A stretch of DNA of 64,000 nucleotides from assembly GCA_016786585.1 (NCBI GenBank), contig JAEUUI010000013.1, positions 18,692 to 82,691 of the forward strand, written 5' to 3'. Positions 1 through 9,129 of the stretch are shown piece by piece. Origin of the DNA: Cyclobacteriaceae bacterium (lineage in GTDB: Bacteria; Bacteroidota; Bacteroidia; Cytophagales; Cyclobacteriaceae). The notes under the pieces were generated by a model that was not told the origin of the DNA, searched no databases, and saw only the letters and a list, made by a program, of their open reading frames with translations. The translations under genes and the position numbers were made by a program. The stretch's first letter is position 1. Each line of letters starts with the position of its first letter.

Positions 1-2394
1 TACGCATCGCGGAAAGCATCGAAAAAGAATGCGCATAAGTTCTTTGTTGATCAGAATGTATTTCCACAAACCATTGACGTATTAAAAACACGTTCAGCAC
101 CAATCGGTGTTGAACTGGTTGTTGACGACATCAGCAAGCTCGATATCACTGATCCGAACCTGTTCGCGGTGTTTATTCAGTATCCCGACAGCAACGGAGC
201 GATTAAAGATCATACAGCATTCATTCAGGCTGCGCATGAAAACGATGTATTCGTTGCCGTTGCCTCTGATTTGCTGGCGTTAACGTTATTAAAATCACCC
301 GGTGAGATGGATGCCGATATCGTAGTGGGCTCAAGCCAGCGTTTCGGTGTGCCGATGGGATTTGGTGGTCCGCACTCTGCATTCTTCGCTACGAAAGATG
401 ACTTCAAACGCCAGATGCCGGGAAGAATTATCGGTGCATCGATTGATGCACAGGGAAATCCGGGCTATCGCATGGCGCTGCAAACACGTGAGCAGCACAT
501 TCGCAGAGAGAAAGCGACTTCAAATATCTGTACCGCGCAGGTGTTGCTGGCCGTAATGGCAGGCATGTATGGTGTGTATCACGGCTCAACCGGTTTGAAA
601 AAGATTGCGGGCCGCGTTCATGGTCTTGCAAAAACGCTGGAGAGCGGCTTAACGGCTGCTGGGTTCAAACAGGTAAACGAACATTACTTCGATACATTGA
701 AAGTTGCCGTAAGCGACAAGAATGCGATCCAAAAGAAAGCACTTGAGCACGGTGTGAATTTCCGCTACTTCAATGACAACCACATCGGTATCTCCCTTGA
801 TGAGACGACTTCACAGGAAGATGTACAAACGATTCTGAATATCTTCAGCGCCAAGACTGCGAAAGCAAATGAGACTGTTAGTTGGCCATCAGCGCTGGTC
901 AGAACGTCTGCCTTCATGACGCATCCCGTATTCAGCTCGCATCACTCTGAACACGAGATGTTGCGCTACATCAAGAAACTCGAGAACAAAGACCTTTCAA
1001 TGGTACACTCCATGATTTCCCTGGGATCCTGTACCATGAAGCTCAACTCAACAACCGAAATGATTCCGGTTACGTGGCCTGAACTGGGCAGCATTCACCC
1101 ATTTGTTCCGGCTGACCAGGCACAGGGCTATGCGGAGATCACTAAAAATCTTGAAGCATGGCTCGCCGAAATTACCGGCTTCACAGGAGTTTCATTGCAG
1201 CCTAACAGCGGTGCACAAGGCGAGTATGCCGGCCTGATGGTAATCCGTGCGTATCATGCCAACCGCAACGATCACCACCGCAATGTTGCGCTTATCCCGG
1301 CATCCGCCCACGGTACCAATCCTGCCAGTGCAGTAATGGCTGCCATGGACGTGGTAATTGTAAAGTCAGATGAGGAAGGAAAAATTGACGTTGCCGATCT
1401 CAAAGCAAAAGCAGAACAGTATAAAGACAAGCTGTCGTGCCTGATGGTGACGTATCCGTCAACACACGGAGTATTTGAAGAGTCGATTATTGAAATCTGC
1501 GACACCATTCACAAGCATGGTGGTCTGGTATACATGGATGGGGCAAACATGAACGCACAAGTGGGCCTTACTTCGCCTGCGAATATTGGTGCCGATGTGT
1601 GTCACCTGAATCTTCACAAAACATTCTGCATTCCGCACGGTGGTGGTGGCCCCGGCATGGGACCAATTTGCGTGAATGATAAACTGAAGCCTTTCCTTCC
1701 GGGACACGCTGTTGTTAAAACCGGTGGTGAAAAAGCTATTCATGCAGTATCCGCAGCTCCCTGGGGAAGTGCCAGCATCCTGGCGATTTCATACGCATAC
1801 ATTGCGATGATGGGTGGTGAAGGCCTTACCAATGCTACGAAGATGGCGATCCTCAACGCGAACTATATTAAAGAGCGTTTGAGCGGCAGTTATAAAATTC
1901 TGTACACCGGAACACACGGACGTTGTGCACACGAAATGATCGTGGATTGCCGTGACTTTAAAAAGTCTGGCATCGAAGTTGAAGATATTGCGAAGCGTTT
2001 GATGGATTATGGATTCCATGCGCCAACCGTATCGTTCCCGGTAGCCGGCACATTAATGATCGAGCCAACCGAGAGCGAACCGAAAGAAGAACTTGATCGT
2101 TTCTGCGATGCGCTGATTGAAATCAGAAATGAGATTCGCGAAGTGGAAGAAGGTAAAGCGGACAAGGAGAACAACGTGTTGAAAAACGCTCCGCACACGG
2201 CTGCCGTAATTACGGCCGATGTTTGGGATCGTCCGTACGGAAGACAGAAAGCAGCTTACCCGCTTTCGTTTGTAAAAGATGCGAAGTTCTGGCCTTCGGT
2301 TAGCCGGATTGATAATGCTTATGGCGACAGAAATCTTGTGTGCAGCTGTCTGCCAATTGAAGAGTACGCGAAGAAAGAAAGTGTAGAAGCTTAA
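1..2394 (+). CDS. gcvP: Glycine dehydrogenase (aminomethyl-transferring), P-protein, 5' end missing
   Basis: P-protein of the glycine cleavage system: PLP-dependent decarboxylation of glycine with transfer of the aminomethyl group to the lipoyl arm of GcvH. The reading frame is open from the first base, so the gene starts upstream of the window; about 797 C-terminal residues are present of roughly 960 usual for the single-chain form. The PLP lysine lies in the motif [15 protein letters not shown] (Lys at visible residue 540). Both halves of the fused P1/P2 architecture are represented, the N-terminal one only in part. The stop codon overlaps the next start by one base (TAATG), so the two genes are probably translated together. 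The partner genes gcvT and gcvH are not in the window. Confidence 0.97.
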   Translation, partial: YASRKASKKNAHKFFVDQNVFPQTIDVLKTRSAPIGVELVVDDISKLDITDPNLFAVFIQYPDSNGAIKDHTAFIQAAHENDVFVAVASDLLALTLLKSPGEMDADIVVGSSQRFGVPMGFGGPHSAFFATKDDFKRQMPGRIIGASIDAQGNPGYRMALQTREQHIRREKATSNICTAQVLLAVMAGMYGVYHGSTGLKKIAGRVHGLAKTLESGLTAAGFKQVNEHYFDTLKVAVSDKNAIQKKALEHGVNFRYFNDNHIGISLDETTSQEDVQTILNIFSAKTAKANETVSWPSALVRTSAFMTHPVFSSHHSEHEMLRYIKKLENKDLSMVHSMISLGSCTMKLNSTTEMIPVTWPELGSIHPFVPADQAQGYAEITKNLEAWLAEITGFTGVSLQPNSGAQGEYAGLMVIRAYHANRNDHHRNVALIPASAHGTNPASAVMAAMDVVIVKSDEEGKIDVADLKAKAEQYKDKLSCLMVTYPSTHGVFEESIIEICDTIHKHGGLVYMDGANMNAQVGLTSPANIGADVCHLNLHKTFCIPHGGGGPGMGPICVNDKLKPFLPGHAVVKTGGEKAIHAVSAAPWGSASILAISYAYIAMMGGEGLTNATKMAILNANYIKERLSGSYKILYTGTHGRCAHEMIVDCRDFKKSGIEVEDIAKRLMDYGFHAPTVSFPVAGTLMIEPTESEPKEELDRFCDALIEIRNEIREVEEGKADKENNVLKNAPHTAAVITADVWDRPYGRQKAAYPLSFVKDAKFWPSVSRIDNAYGDRNLVCSCLPIEEYAKKESVEA

Positions 2395-2852
2395 TGAGAA
2401 AACTTTTTGCAGCATTGATTTTCATGGGTTGCGCTCTATCGAGCGCAGCCCAAAATAAATATACCGGCTTCCCATCGCTGGTGTGGCCTAAGCTTTACGA
2501 CATCAAGTTTGAAAAGAAAAAAGACAAGCTGGGTGAATACGATAAGCCGGTTTTCAGTGCCGCTGCAAAATCACTCAATGGAAAACAGGTTACGCTGCCT
2601 GGCTACATGATTCCGTTCGATACAGGTTCCAAAGGCGCAAACTTTATGTTCTCGTCCATGCCGATTAATGCATGTTTTTTTTGCGGAGTGGGCGGACCTG
2701 AATCTGTCGTGCAGGTTACGATGAAACAACCGTTAACATTCCACGACAAGCCCATTGAAATCAAAGGGATATTACGGCTCAACGATCAGGATCCTGATAA
2801 GATGATCTATATCCTTGAGCAGGGAGAGTTTATTGGCGAAGTAGAATACTAA
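2394..2852 (+). CDS. Secreted DUF3299-like protein
   Basis: A 152-residue protein with a clear N-terminal signal peptide (hydrophobic residues 4-18, cleavage near SSAAQ). The body resembles the DUF3299 family: an N-terminal segment, then LNGKQVTLPGYMIP and a cysteine-containing segment ACFFCGVGGPES, then a final beta-rich stretch. Proteins of this family are exported and of unknown function; the paired cysteines could bind a metal or form a disulfide (inference). The start codon overlaps the gcvP stop by one base. No link to glycine cleavage is evident beyond co-transcription. Confidence 0.75.
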   Translation: MRKLFAALIFMGCALSSAAQNKYTGFPSLVWPKLYDIKFEKKKDKLGEYDKPVFSAAAKSLNGKQVTLPGYMIPFDTGSKGANFMFSSMPINACFFCGVGGPESVVQVTMKQPLTFHDKPIEIKGILRLNDQDPDKMIYILEQGEFIGEVEY

Positions 2853-2855
2853 ACG

Positions 2856-3017
2856 CTACACAAACAGGTAGCACAGTACTCCGATTACGCTCAACGTAAT
2901 CACCGCCGTTCCGGCTATAAAGTTCCAGTATTCACGCGCATCCATCATCCCGGAAATTCTCCGGATTTTGTTGATCACATGGCTTCCTTTCCTCACGTTT
3001 CTTACTGCCTGTTCCAT
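2856..3017 (-). CDS. Small single-span membrane protein, hypothetical
   Basis: A 53-residue protein read from an ATG at 3017; a TTG at 3038 would add seven residues. The first half is basic (VRNVRKGSHVINKIRR), the second half is one hydrophobic segment (FIAGTAVITLSVIGVLCYLF) running to the C-terminus, so it would be an inner-membrane protein with its N-terminus in the cytoplasm. It lies just downstream of the M28 peptidase gene on the same strand and ends three bases from the convergent DUF3299-like gene. I do not recognise a family. The amphipathic basic N-terminus and clean membrane helix argue for a real gene, but nothing else does. Confidence 0.45.
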   Translation of the reverse strand: MEQAVRNVRKGSHVINKIRRISGMMDAREYWNFIAGTAVITLSVIGVLCYLFV

Positions 3018-3066
3018 ACGATTGGTGTTTAAGTTCAATCATTAAAACGCTGCAGCGTGAGCTTTA

Positions 3067-4440
3067 TTATTTCAGGCCATGTATATCAATCAAATAAATC
3101 ATCGCGGCCATCGAAGCAGCACCCAGTTCCAGTTCGCGCTTGTCGACTTTGTCGAACGTATCCTCCGGAGTGTGGTGATAACTGAAATAGCGTTGAGAAT
3201 CAGGCAGAAAGCCGATCAGGGTCGTGCCTTGCGGAGCCAGCGGACTGATGTCTGCACCGCCTCCCTCCTGGCCAAAATCGGTTAATCCGTACGATTCAAA
3301 CAAATTTTTCCAGCTTCTGATTTTAGCTTTTGCAGCATCGGTGCCGCTGAGTGTAAATCCGCGTGGTGTAAACCCGCCCCGGTCGGACTCTACGGCAGCA
3401 ATGTGATTTTCTTTTTTCGAGGCCGACTGAGCAGCGTATTCCGTACCGCCCCGCAACCCGTTTTCTTCATTCATAAACATTACAGCGCGAATGGTGCGCT
3501 TGGGCTTGTAACCCATGGCTTTGAATATTCTCAACACCTCGATCGACTGAACGCAACCAGTGCCATCGTCATGTGCGCCCTGCGCGAGATCCCACGAATC
3601 AAGATGTCCGCCAACGACAATGATCTCGTCTTTGTATTCCGAACCGTTAATTTGTCCGACAACGTTAAACGAAGGTGCATCCGGAAAAATCTGGCAATGT
3701 GTTTCAAAATAGAATTGAAGTCCGGCATCATTCTTTAATAAGTTGCTTAGCAAGTCAGCGTGTTTGGTGCTTACTGCAATCGCGGGAATTTTCGGTACGT
3801 TCGGTGCATAGCCTAACGAACCGGTATGCGGATAGTCTTCCGGGTTAATGCCCATCGAACGGACAATTACGCCAACCGCTCCATACTTGGCTGCTTCGCT
3901 TGCCCCTCCCCCGCGCTGATTAACGGCTCCTCCATACGCGGTGAAGGTTTGAATCTGGGTGGGATCCATCGGACGATTAAAGAATACAATCTTGCCTTTG
4001 ATGTTCTTTTCACCCAACCGTTTCAGGTCATCGAAATTTTTTACTTCTACAACACTTCCGGTTATTCCTTCGGGACCTGTGCCGATGGAATTTCCCAACG
4101 CACATACGTTGAGATCAACCGTTCCCATCTTCTTTGAATTCAACACACGCCCAACTTCCTGTTGTCCGCGCTCCCAATGCGGAACCATCACCGGCTGAAG
4201 CCATACCGAATCGAAGTCGAAGTTTTGCATGATGTGTCGCGTCCACTCCACCGATGCAGCCGCTCCCGGTGAACCGCTTAACCGTGAGCCGATCTTTGTG
4301 GTAAGATATTCCAGCATTTCATACGACTTGCCGCGCGCGAGTGCTTCATCGTAAATGGCACGGATAGTTGTTTCATCGGAAGATTGAGCACGTACCTGAG
4401 ATGCAAGCACAAGTAAGGCGAATGCGAACAAATATTTCAT
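3067..4440 (-). CDS. M28 family metallopeptidase (carboxypeptidase Q-like), exported
   Basis: A 457-residue exported zinc peptidase. Residues 1-18 form a signal peptide ending RAQS. A PA (protease-associated) domain occupies roughly residues 120-235 and is inserted before the catalytic core. Metal ligands typical of M28 are visible: GGHLDSWD near residue 278, HDDGTG near 292, NEENG near 325 (Glu-Glu pair), ESDRGG near 350 and HHTPEDT near 421. The set is complete, so the enzyme should be active. The PA-plus-M28 order fits plasma glutamate carboxypeptidase-like enzymes that release amino acids from peptides in the periplasm or outside the cell. Monocistronic or followed only by the small membrane protein. 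Confidence 0.93.
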   Translation of the reverse strand: MKYLFAFALLVLASQVRAQSSDETTIRAIYDEALARGKSYEMLEYLTTKIGSRLSGSPGAAASVEWTRHIMQNFDFDSVWLQPVMVPHWERGQQEVGRVLNSKKMGTVDLNVCALGNSIGTGPEGITGSVVEVKNFDDLKRLGEKNIKGKIVFFNRPMDPTQIQTFTAYGGAVNQRGGGASEAAKYGAVGVIVRSMGINPEDYPHTGSLGYAPNVPKIPAIAVSTKHADLLSNLLKNDAGLQFYFETHCQIFPDAPSFNVVGQINGSEYKDEIIVVGGHLDSWDLAQGAHDDGTGCVQSIEVLRIFKAMGYKPKRTIRAVMFMNEENGLRGGTEYAAQSASKKENHIAAVESDRGGFTPRGFTLSGTDAAKAKIRSWKNLFESYGLTDFGQEGGGADISPLAPQGTTLIGFLPDSQRYFSYHHTPEDTFDKVDKRELELGAASMAAMIYLIDIHGLK

Positions 4441-4479
4441 TGGAGGATTTTTGGGTAATTTACCGCTTTCAAAAAAATA

Positions 4480-5292
4480 ATGCTGTTAAATCTGTTGTAT
4501 GTACTGGCAGGAGTTATCGGTGGCCTGATTGCCGGACTAACCGGTTTGGGTACGGGCATAGTGATGCTGGGCGTTATACCGATTATGCTTGTACCGTACG
4601 GGGTACCCGATTCACAAATCGTAAGCGTAATCATTGCCAATACAATTTTTGCCACGCTGGTATCGTCATTCGCGAACGTTATCACCACCATGCGTCAGAA
4701 AATGTTCTTCTGGAAAGAAACGCTTTGGGTTGGCGTGTTTGCAGTGATCTTTTCCTTTCTCGTTTTTGAATGGATTGTGGGAAGCAGTTTCTATTCCAAA
4801 ACCGTTTTTAATTCCATCATCATCGGTTTCATGATGATCATCATTCTGCAAACGTTCCGCAAGCTGAAATTATCAAACGTACAGGATGAGCACGTTACAC
4901 CGATCAAACTAACACTCACGGGAGTATTTGGCGGTACGCTTGCCGGCTTCACCGGGCTCGGGGGCGGCACGGTTTTAATTCCGTTACTAAATCTTTGGCA
5001 GAAAGTAGACATCAAAAAAGCGAAGTCGATTTCGTTTGGTGTGATCTTTTTAATCGCACTCTGGCTTACCACATACAATATGTTTTTTGGTGACACCCTT
5101 TCGGTTGCCGGGAGCCAGGGCCTGATCATTTTTCCGCTGGTGTTACCGTTGGCTATTGGTGTTTTGATCGGCTCCCCGTTAGGTGTGATCATCAGTCAGA
5201 AGATGTCGTCCCGGGCGGTAACGGTTGTGTTTCTGATTATGGTGAGCATCGTGACGGTTCAAAAAATTCTTGACCTGGCCGGCCTGAACTAA
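4480..5292 (+). CDS. TauE/SafE family sulfite/anion exporter
   Basis: A 270-residue integral membrane protein with about eight hydrophobic helices. Two repeats are visible: GLIAGLTGLGTGIVMLG near residue 12 and GTLAGFTGLGGGTVLIP near residue 152, the internal duplication that defines TauE/SafE proteins. Members move sulfite, sulfoacetate or other small organic anions across the inner membrane; the substrate here cannot be told from sequence. The gene is divergent from the M28 peptidase, with only 39 bases between them, and stands alone on its strand before the serine dehydratase. Confidence 0.9.
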   Translation: MLLNLLYVLAGVIGGLIAGLTGLGTGIVMLGVIPIMLVPYGVPDSQIVSVIIANTIFATLVSSFANVITTMRQKMFFWKETLWVGVFAVIFSFLVFEWIVGSSFYSKTVFNSIIIGFMMIIILQTFRKLKLSNVQDEHVTPIKLTLTGVFGGTLAGFTGLGGGTVLIPLLNLWQKVDIKKAKSISFGVIFLIALWLTTYNMFFGDTLSVAGSQGLIIFPLVLPLAIGVLIGSPLGVIISQKMSSRAVTVVFLIMVSIVTVQKILDLAGLN

Positions 5293-5294
5293 AG

Positions 5295-5328
5295 TTTTGT
5301 TTCAATCGTTTGAAATAGTGTAATTTTG
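5295..5328 (+). promoter_or_regulatory. Candidate Bacteroidota-type promoter for sdaA
   Basis: TTTTG at 5295-5299 and TAATTTTG at 5321-5328 match the Bacteroidota -33 (TTTG) and -7 (TAnnTTTG) elements with 21 bases between them, slightly longer than the 19 seen before atpD and rpsP. Transcription from it would give a leader of about 90 bases. That leader begins with CGTCATTCTGAAC (5337-5349), which resembles one arm of the intergenic repeat at 53574. Confidence 0.4.
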
Positions 5329-5425
5329 ATGAACTACGTCATTCTGAACCTAGTTTTTTGGGGAGAAGAATTCCCTAAGATAACGGGGCATTAGTTCATA
5401 CTGACAATTGAATAGCAAAAATCTT

Positions 5426-6331
5426 ATGGCCTTCCTTTTCGATTCATTCGCGTCATGGAAACAGTACAGCATCGATAAAAAGATGTCGCTCGTGCAGGTA
5501 GTGGTGGAATACGAATGCACCCAAAAGAACCGCACCGAAAAAGAAATCTGGGACGGACTTTCGCGCGCCTGGGAGGTAATGAAAGATGCAGTGCAAACCG
5601 GGCTCACCGAAGACATGACCTCACGCTCAGGTATGATTAACAACGGAGCCAAGAAAGTGTATAACTACCCGACTCCCGTTCTCTCAAAAGAATTTCAAAA
5701 CCTTATCTCACGCGCCCTTGCCGCGAAAGAAGTTAACTCGTGCATGGGTCGTATCGTGGCTGCACCAACGGCCGGTGCCAGTGGCATCATGCCCGGAGTT
5801 CTGTATACGTTACAGGAAATCCATCACGTAGACGATCAAAAAATTCTTGAAGCCATGTTGCTCGCAGCAGGCATTGCCCTGATCATGGAACAGAAGGCAA
5901 GCATCGCGGGCGCAGTAGGTGGCTGCCAGGCAGAAACCGGCACGGCAGCAGCGATGGGTTCGGGCGCCATTGTGTATTGCATGGATGGCAACACCGATCA
6001 GATTTTTAATGCCGTGGCGATAACCGTTCAGTGCATGCTCGGATTGGTGTGCGACCCGGTCGCAGGATTGGTGGAAGTTCCCTGTGTGGTGCGTAATGCA
6101 AGTGCTGCCGCGATTGCGAACAGTTCCGCACAGATCGGGTTAGCAAATGTTAGCAGCGTGATTCCGGTTGATGAAGTGATTGAAGCCATGGGCGAGATTG
6201 GCGCCAGCATGGAAACACGCTATAAAGAAACCGCGTTAGGCGGATTAGCTGCTACCAAAACCGGCCAGGCTATTTCTAAAAAAGTTCTCATCCGCGACAT
6301 TGAAGTATTGCCCGATGAGGAGGTGAAGTGA
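5426..6331 (+). CDS. sdaAA: L-serine dehydratase, iron-sulfur-dependent, alpha subunit
   Basis: A 301-residue protein matching the catalytic alpha chain of [4Fe-4S] L-serine ammonia-lyase, which converts L-serine to pyruvate and ammonia. Conserved cluster-binding cysteines are visible in NSCMGRI, GGCQAE and LVCDPVAG, with the glycine-rich APTAGASGIMPG loop. I chose the ATG at 5426 (MAFLFDSF) over an upstream in-frame TTG at 5408. Two-subunit enzymes need a beta chain (SdaAB), which is not adjacent and not in this window, so it must lie elsewhere or the alpha chain acts alone. Serine use is metabolically next to glycine cleavage, whose gcvP lies 3 kb away. Confidence 0.93.
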   Translation: MAFLFDSFASWKQYSIDKKMSLVQVVVEYECTQKNRTEKEIWDGLSRAWEVMKDAVQTGLTEDMTSRSGMINNGAKKVYNYPTPVLSKEFQNLISRALAAKEVNSCMGRIVAAPTAGASGIMPGVLYTLQEIHHVDDQKILEAMLLAAGIALIMEQKASIAGAVGGCQAETGTAAAMGSGAIVYCMDGNTDQIFNAVAITVQCMLGLVCDPVAGLVEVPCVVRNASAAAIANSSAQIGLANVSSVIPVDEVIEAMGEIGASMETRYKETALGGLAATKTGQAISKKVLIRDIEVLPDEEVK

Positions 6332-6367
6332 TAATGTTTATCTTTATAAACGTCATCGCAACCTGTT

Positions 6368-7096
6368 ATGAAGTTTGTACTCGCCCCCGTAATCTTGTTT
6401 TTTGTCTTTTTCGGATGTAATCAAAAACCTACGATTAACCCCGGAATTAACATCGACACCACTGCAACAGTCGATGACCGATTATCTGATACTACAAAAA
6501 CACTGGTCGCTAGTTTGCCGATAAAGTTCGACAGCACGGATGTCACTTTATTTGCAGTAAGCTTCGTTGAGTTGGAATCAAACCGAGGATACGTCAAGAG
6601 TGAATACGGATCGTCATACTCCGGAGGGAATATTTCTTTTTCGTTAGGCAATGACTACGTAGATGGAAGTTTTGTGAATTTGATCTTTAAACTGAAGGAC
6701 GGCCAAACGAGAAAACTTACAGAAATGAAGGCCAATTTTGATCAGGTCAGTTTTCTCAGAGAAGTTTTTAAAAAAACGGGTGCAGGATACCTGATTTATT
6801 TTATCTATGACCGCGATACAAATGGAGATCGGGAATATGACTCACAGGATTTGCGCGCGCTCTATATCAGTAAATTAGACGGCAGTGATTTCAAAAAAAT
6901 ATCGCAAGAGTTACATGATTTCCATGACTACGAATTCATTGAAGATGAAATGCGCTGGTATTTCAGAACCTTGGAAGATCGTGATAACGATGGGATGTTA
7001 ACAACACGCGATACATTTCATCATTACTATATTTCCTTTACGGGCAATGGTTATTCCGTTACCGAGTATAATCCGCTTGAAATTTTTGGTAAGTAG
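6368..7096 (+). CDS. Hypothetical lipoprotein with two calcium-loop-like motifs
   Basis: A 242-residue protein with a type II signal peptide; the lipobox ends at Cys17 (FVFFGC), so it should be lipid-anchored. I recognise no family. Two short Asp-rich loops stand out in the C-terminal half: DRDTNGDREYDSQDL near residue 140 and DRDNDGMLTTRD near 205. Both fit the DxDxNGxxxxxD pattern of EF-hand or dockerin-type calcium loops and sit about 65 residues apart between beta-rich stretches. The DNA looks AT-richer than its neighbours. It precedes the GH127 gene by only 22 bases and may be co-transcribed with the sugar hydrolases. Confidence 0.75.
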   Translation: MKFVLAPVILFFVFFGCNQKPTINPGINIDTTATVDDRLSDTTKTLVASLPIKFDSTDVTLFAVSFVELESNRGYVKSEYGSSYSGGNISFSLGNDYVDGSFVNLIFKLKDGQTRKLTEMKANFDQVSFLREVFKKTGAGYLIYFIYDRDTNGDREYDSQDLRALYISKLDGSDFKKISQELHDFHDYEFIEDEMRWYFRTLEDRDNDGMLTTRDTFHHYYISFTGNGYSVTEYNPLEIFGK

Positions 7097-7118
7097 CCAT
7101 TAAACCCTGAAACATCGC

Positions 7119-9128
7119 ATGAAAAAATTAGTGTCACCACTTCTATTGTTATTCATTTCACTATCGGTCTTCGCTCAGAAAAAAGACTACCCAATCACGC
7201 CTGTTCCATTCACAAATGTGAAGCTCACCGATAAATTCTGGCTGCCGCGGATTCAAACCAACCACACTGTTACCATTCCTGCATCATTCGAACGGTGCAA
7301 GACTACCGGCCGCATCAAAAACTTTGAAATGGCTGCCGCGCGAAGCGGAAAGTTCTGTACCGTGTATCCGTTCGATGACACAGATATTTACAAAACAATC
7401 GAAGGCGCTTCGTTTTCACTGAGCCTGATTCCCGACAAAAAGCTTGAGCTGTACATCGACTCTCTGATTCAGATCATCGGCAGCGCGCAGGAACCTGACG
7501 GCTACCTCTATACCGCACGAACCATCAACCCGCAGAATGTTCATCCCTGGCTGGGCAAAGAACGCTGGGAGAAAGAACGGGAACATAGTCACGAACTTTA
7601 TAATGCCGGCCATTTGTACGAAGCTGCTGCCGCTCATTACCTCGCCACTGGCAAAACGAACCTGTTAAACATTGCATTAAAAAATGCCGACCTCGTTTGC
7701 TCCGTCTTCGGGCCGGATAAAAAACATGTCGCCCCCGGCCATGAAGTAGTGGAGATGGGCCTGGTAAAGCTCTACCGGATTACCGGTAAGGCCGAGTATT
7801 TAAACACAGCGAAATTCTTCATCGAAGAGCGCGGTCATTTTAAATATGATTCACTGAGCAAAGACCCGTACAAAAATGGATCATACTGGCAGGATCACAA
7901 ACCGGTTGTGAAGCAGGACGAAGCCATCGGGCATGCCGTACGTGCCGGGTATTTGTATGCCGCAATGGCTGATGTAGCCGCACTCACGGACGACAAAGAT
8001 TTTCTAAACGCCATCGATAAAATCTGGAATAATGTAGTGCAGAAGAAAATTTATGTTCAGGGTGGCGTTGGCGCGGTTGGGGATGGTGAACGCTTTGGCG
8101 GAAACTACGAGCTCCCAAATGCAACAGCCTACAACGAAACATGTGCCGCGATCGCGAATGTGTACTGGAACCAGCGCATGTTCCAGTTGCACGGTGAATC
8201 GAAATACATCGACATCCTGGAGAAGTCGCTGTACAATGGATTACTTTCCGGTGTGGGCATGGATGGTAAATCGTTCTTCTACACAAACGCAATGGAGATC
8301 AAACGGCATTTCAAACATGGCGACATGGAAGCCGAACGTGCGGGCTGGTTCACATGCTCATGCTGCCCGACTAACGTTACGCGGTTGATTCCTTCTATTC
8401 CGGGATACATGTACGCACTGAAAGAAAATAACGTATACATCAACCTGTTTGCAACCAGTACAAGCACCATCACACTCAACTCCAAAAAAGTCACCATCAC
8501 GCAGCAGAACAACTATCCGTGGGAAGGTAATCTGCTATTTACCGTTGATCCAGCTTCCGCAACGGCTTTTACCATACGCATCCGAATTCCGGGTTGGGCG
8601 CAAGGCCAGGCAATGCCTTCTGATTTGTATGCATTCGAAGATACGACAACCAAAAAAATTGTGATCAATATTAACGGTAAGCCAACCGAATACACCATGG
8701 AAAACGGCTACGCAGTAATCACCAAAACCTGGAAGAAGGGCGACCAGGTTCGACTTACATTACCGATGACCGTTGAAAAAATTATTTCGAACGAAAAGGT
8801 GGTCAACAATAAAGGTAAAGTTGCGCTGCAGTTTGGGCCGCTTATTTATTGTTTTGAATCCCCCGACAATTCCGGAACTGCGAGCAATTTAATTGTTCCG
8901 GAAAACACATCATTCACTCCCACGTATCAATCAACCTTGCTGAATGGCGTGATGACGCTACAGGGAAATGGGCTTGCGGTGATTGTCGATCCGGATAAAA
9001 ATACCGTCACCACGAAAGCACAAACCATTACCGCAATTCCATACTATTCATGGGCGCATCGTGGAAAAGGCGAGATGGCAGTGTGGGTTCCGCAAAAAGT
9101 TTCCGGGATAGAAATCCTTACCGACTAG
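7119..9128 (+). CDS. Exported glycoside hydrolase family 127 (beta-L-arabinofuranosidase-like)
   Basis: A 669-residue protein with a signal peptide (residues 1-19, cut near VFAQ). It matches GH127 (formerly DUF1680), which removes beta-L-arabinofuranose from plant glycans such as hydroxyproline-linked arabinans. The zinc-thiolate site of the family is intact: Glu340 and Cys342 in NETC, and Cys415-Cys416 in CSCCPTN, one of which is the nucleophile in the studied enzyme HypBA1. A GE motif (DGERFGG) supplies the likely acid/base Glu. An (alpha/alpha)6 barrel is expected followed by beta domains. It is separated by one base from the chitinase gene, so both are likely in one transcript. Confidence 0.92.
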   Translation: MKKLVSPLLLLFISLSVFAQKKDYPITPVPFTNVKLTDKFWLPRIQTNHTVTIPASFERCKTTGRIKNFEMAAARSGKFCTVYPFDDTDIYKTIEGASFSLSLIPDKKLELYIDSLIQIIGSAQEPDGYLYTARTINPQNVHPWLGKERWEKEREHSHELYNAGHLYEAAAAHYLATGKTNLLNIALKNADLVCSVFGPDKKHVAPGHEVVEMGLVKLYRITGKAEYLNTAKFFIEERGHFKYDSLSKDPYKNGSYWQDHKPVVKQDEAIGHAVRAGYLYAAMADVAALTDDKDFLNAIDKIWNNVVQKKIYVQGGVGAVGDGERFGGNYELPNATAYNETCAAIANVYWNQRMFQLHGESKYIDILEKSLYNGLLSGVGMDGKSFFYTNAMEIKRHFKHGDMEAERAGWFTCSCCPTNVTRLIPSIPGYMYALKENNVYINLFATSTSTITLNSKKVTITQQNNYPWEGNLLFTVDPASATAFTIRIRIPGWAQGQAMPSDLYAFEDTTTKKIVININGKPTEYTMENGYAVITKTWKKGDQVRLTLPMTVEKIISNEKVVNNKGKVALQFGPLIYCFESPDNSGTASNLIVPENTSFTPTYQSTLLNGVMTLQGNGLAVIVDPDKNTVTTKAQTITAIPYYSWAHRGKGEMAVWVPQKVSGIEILTD

Positions 9129-9129
9129 A

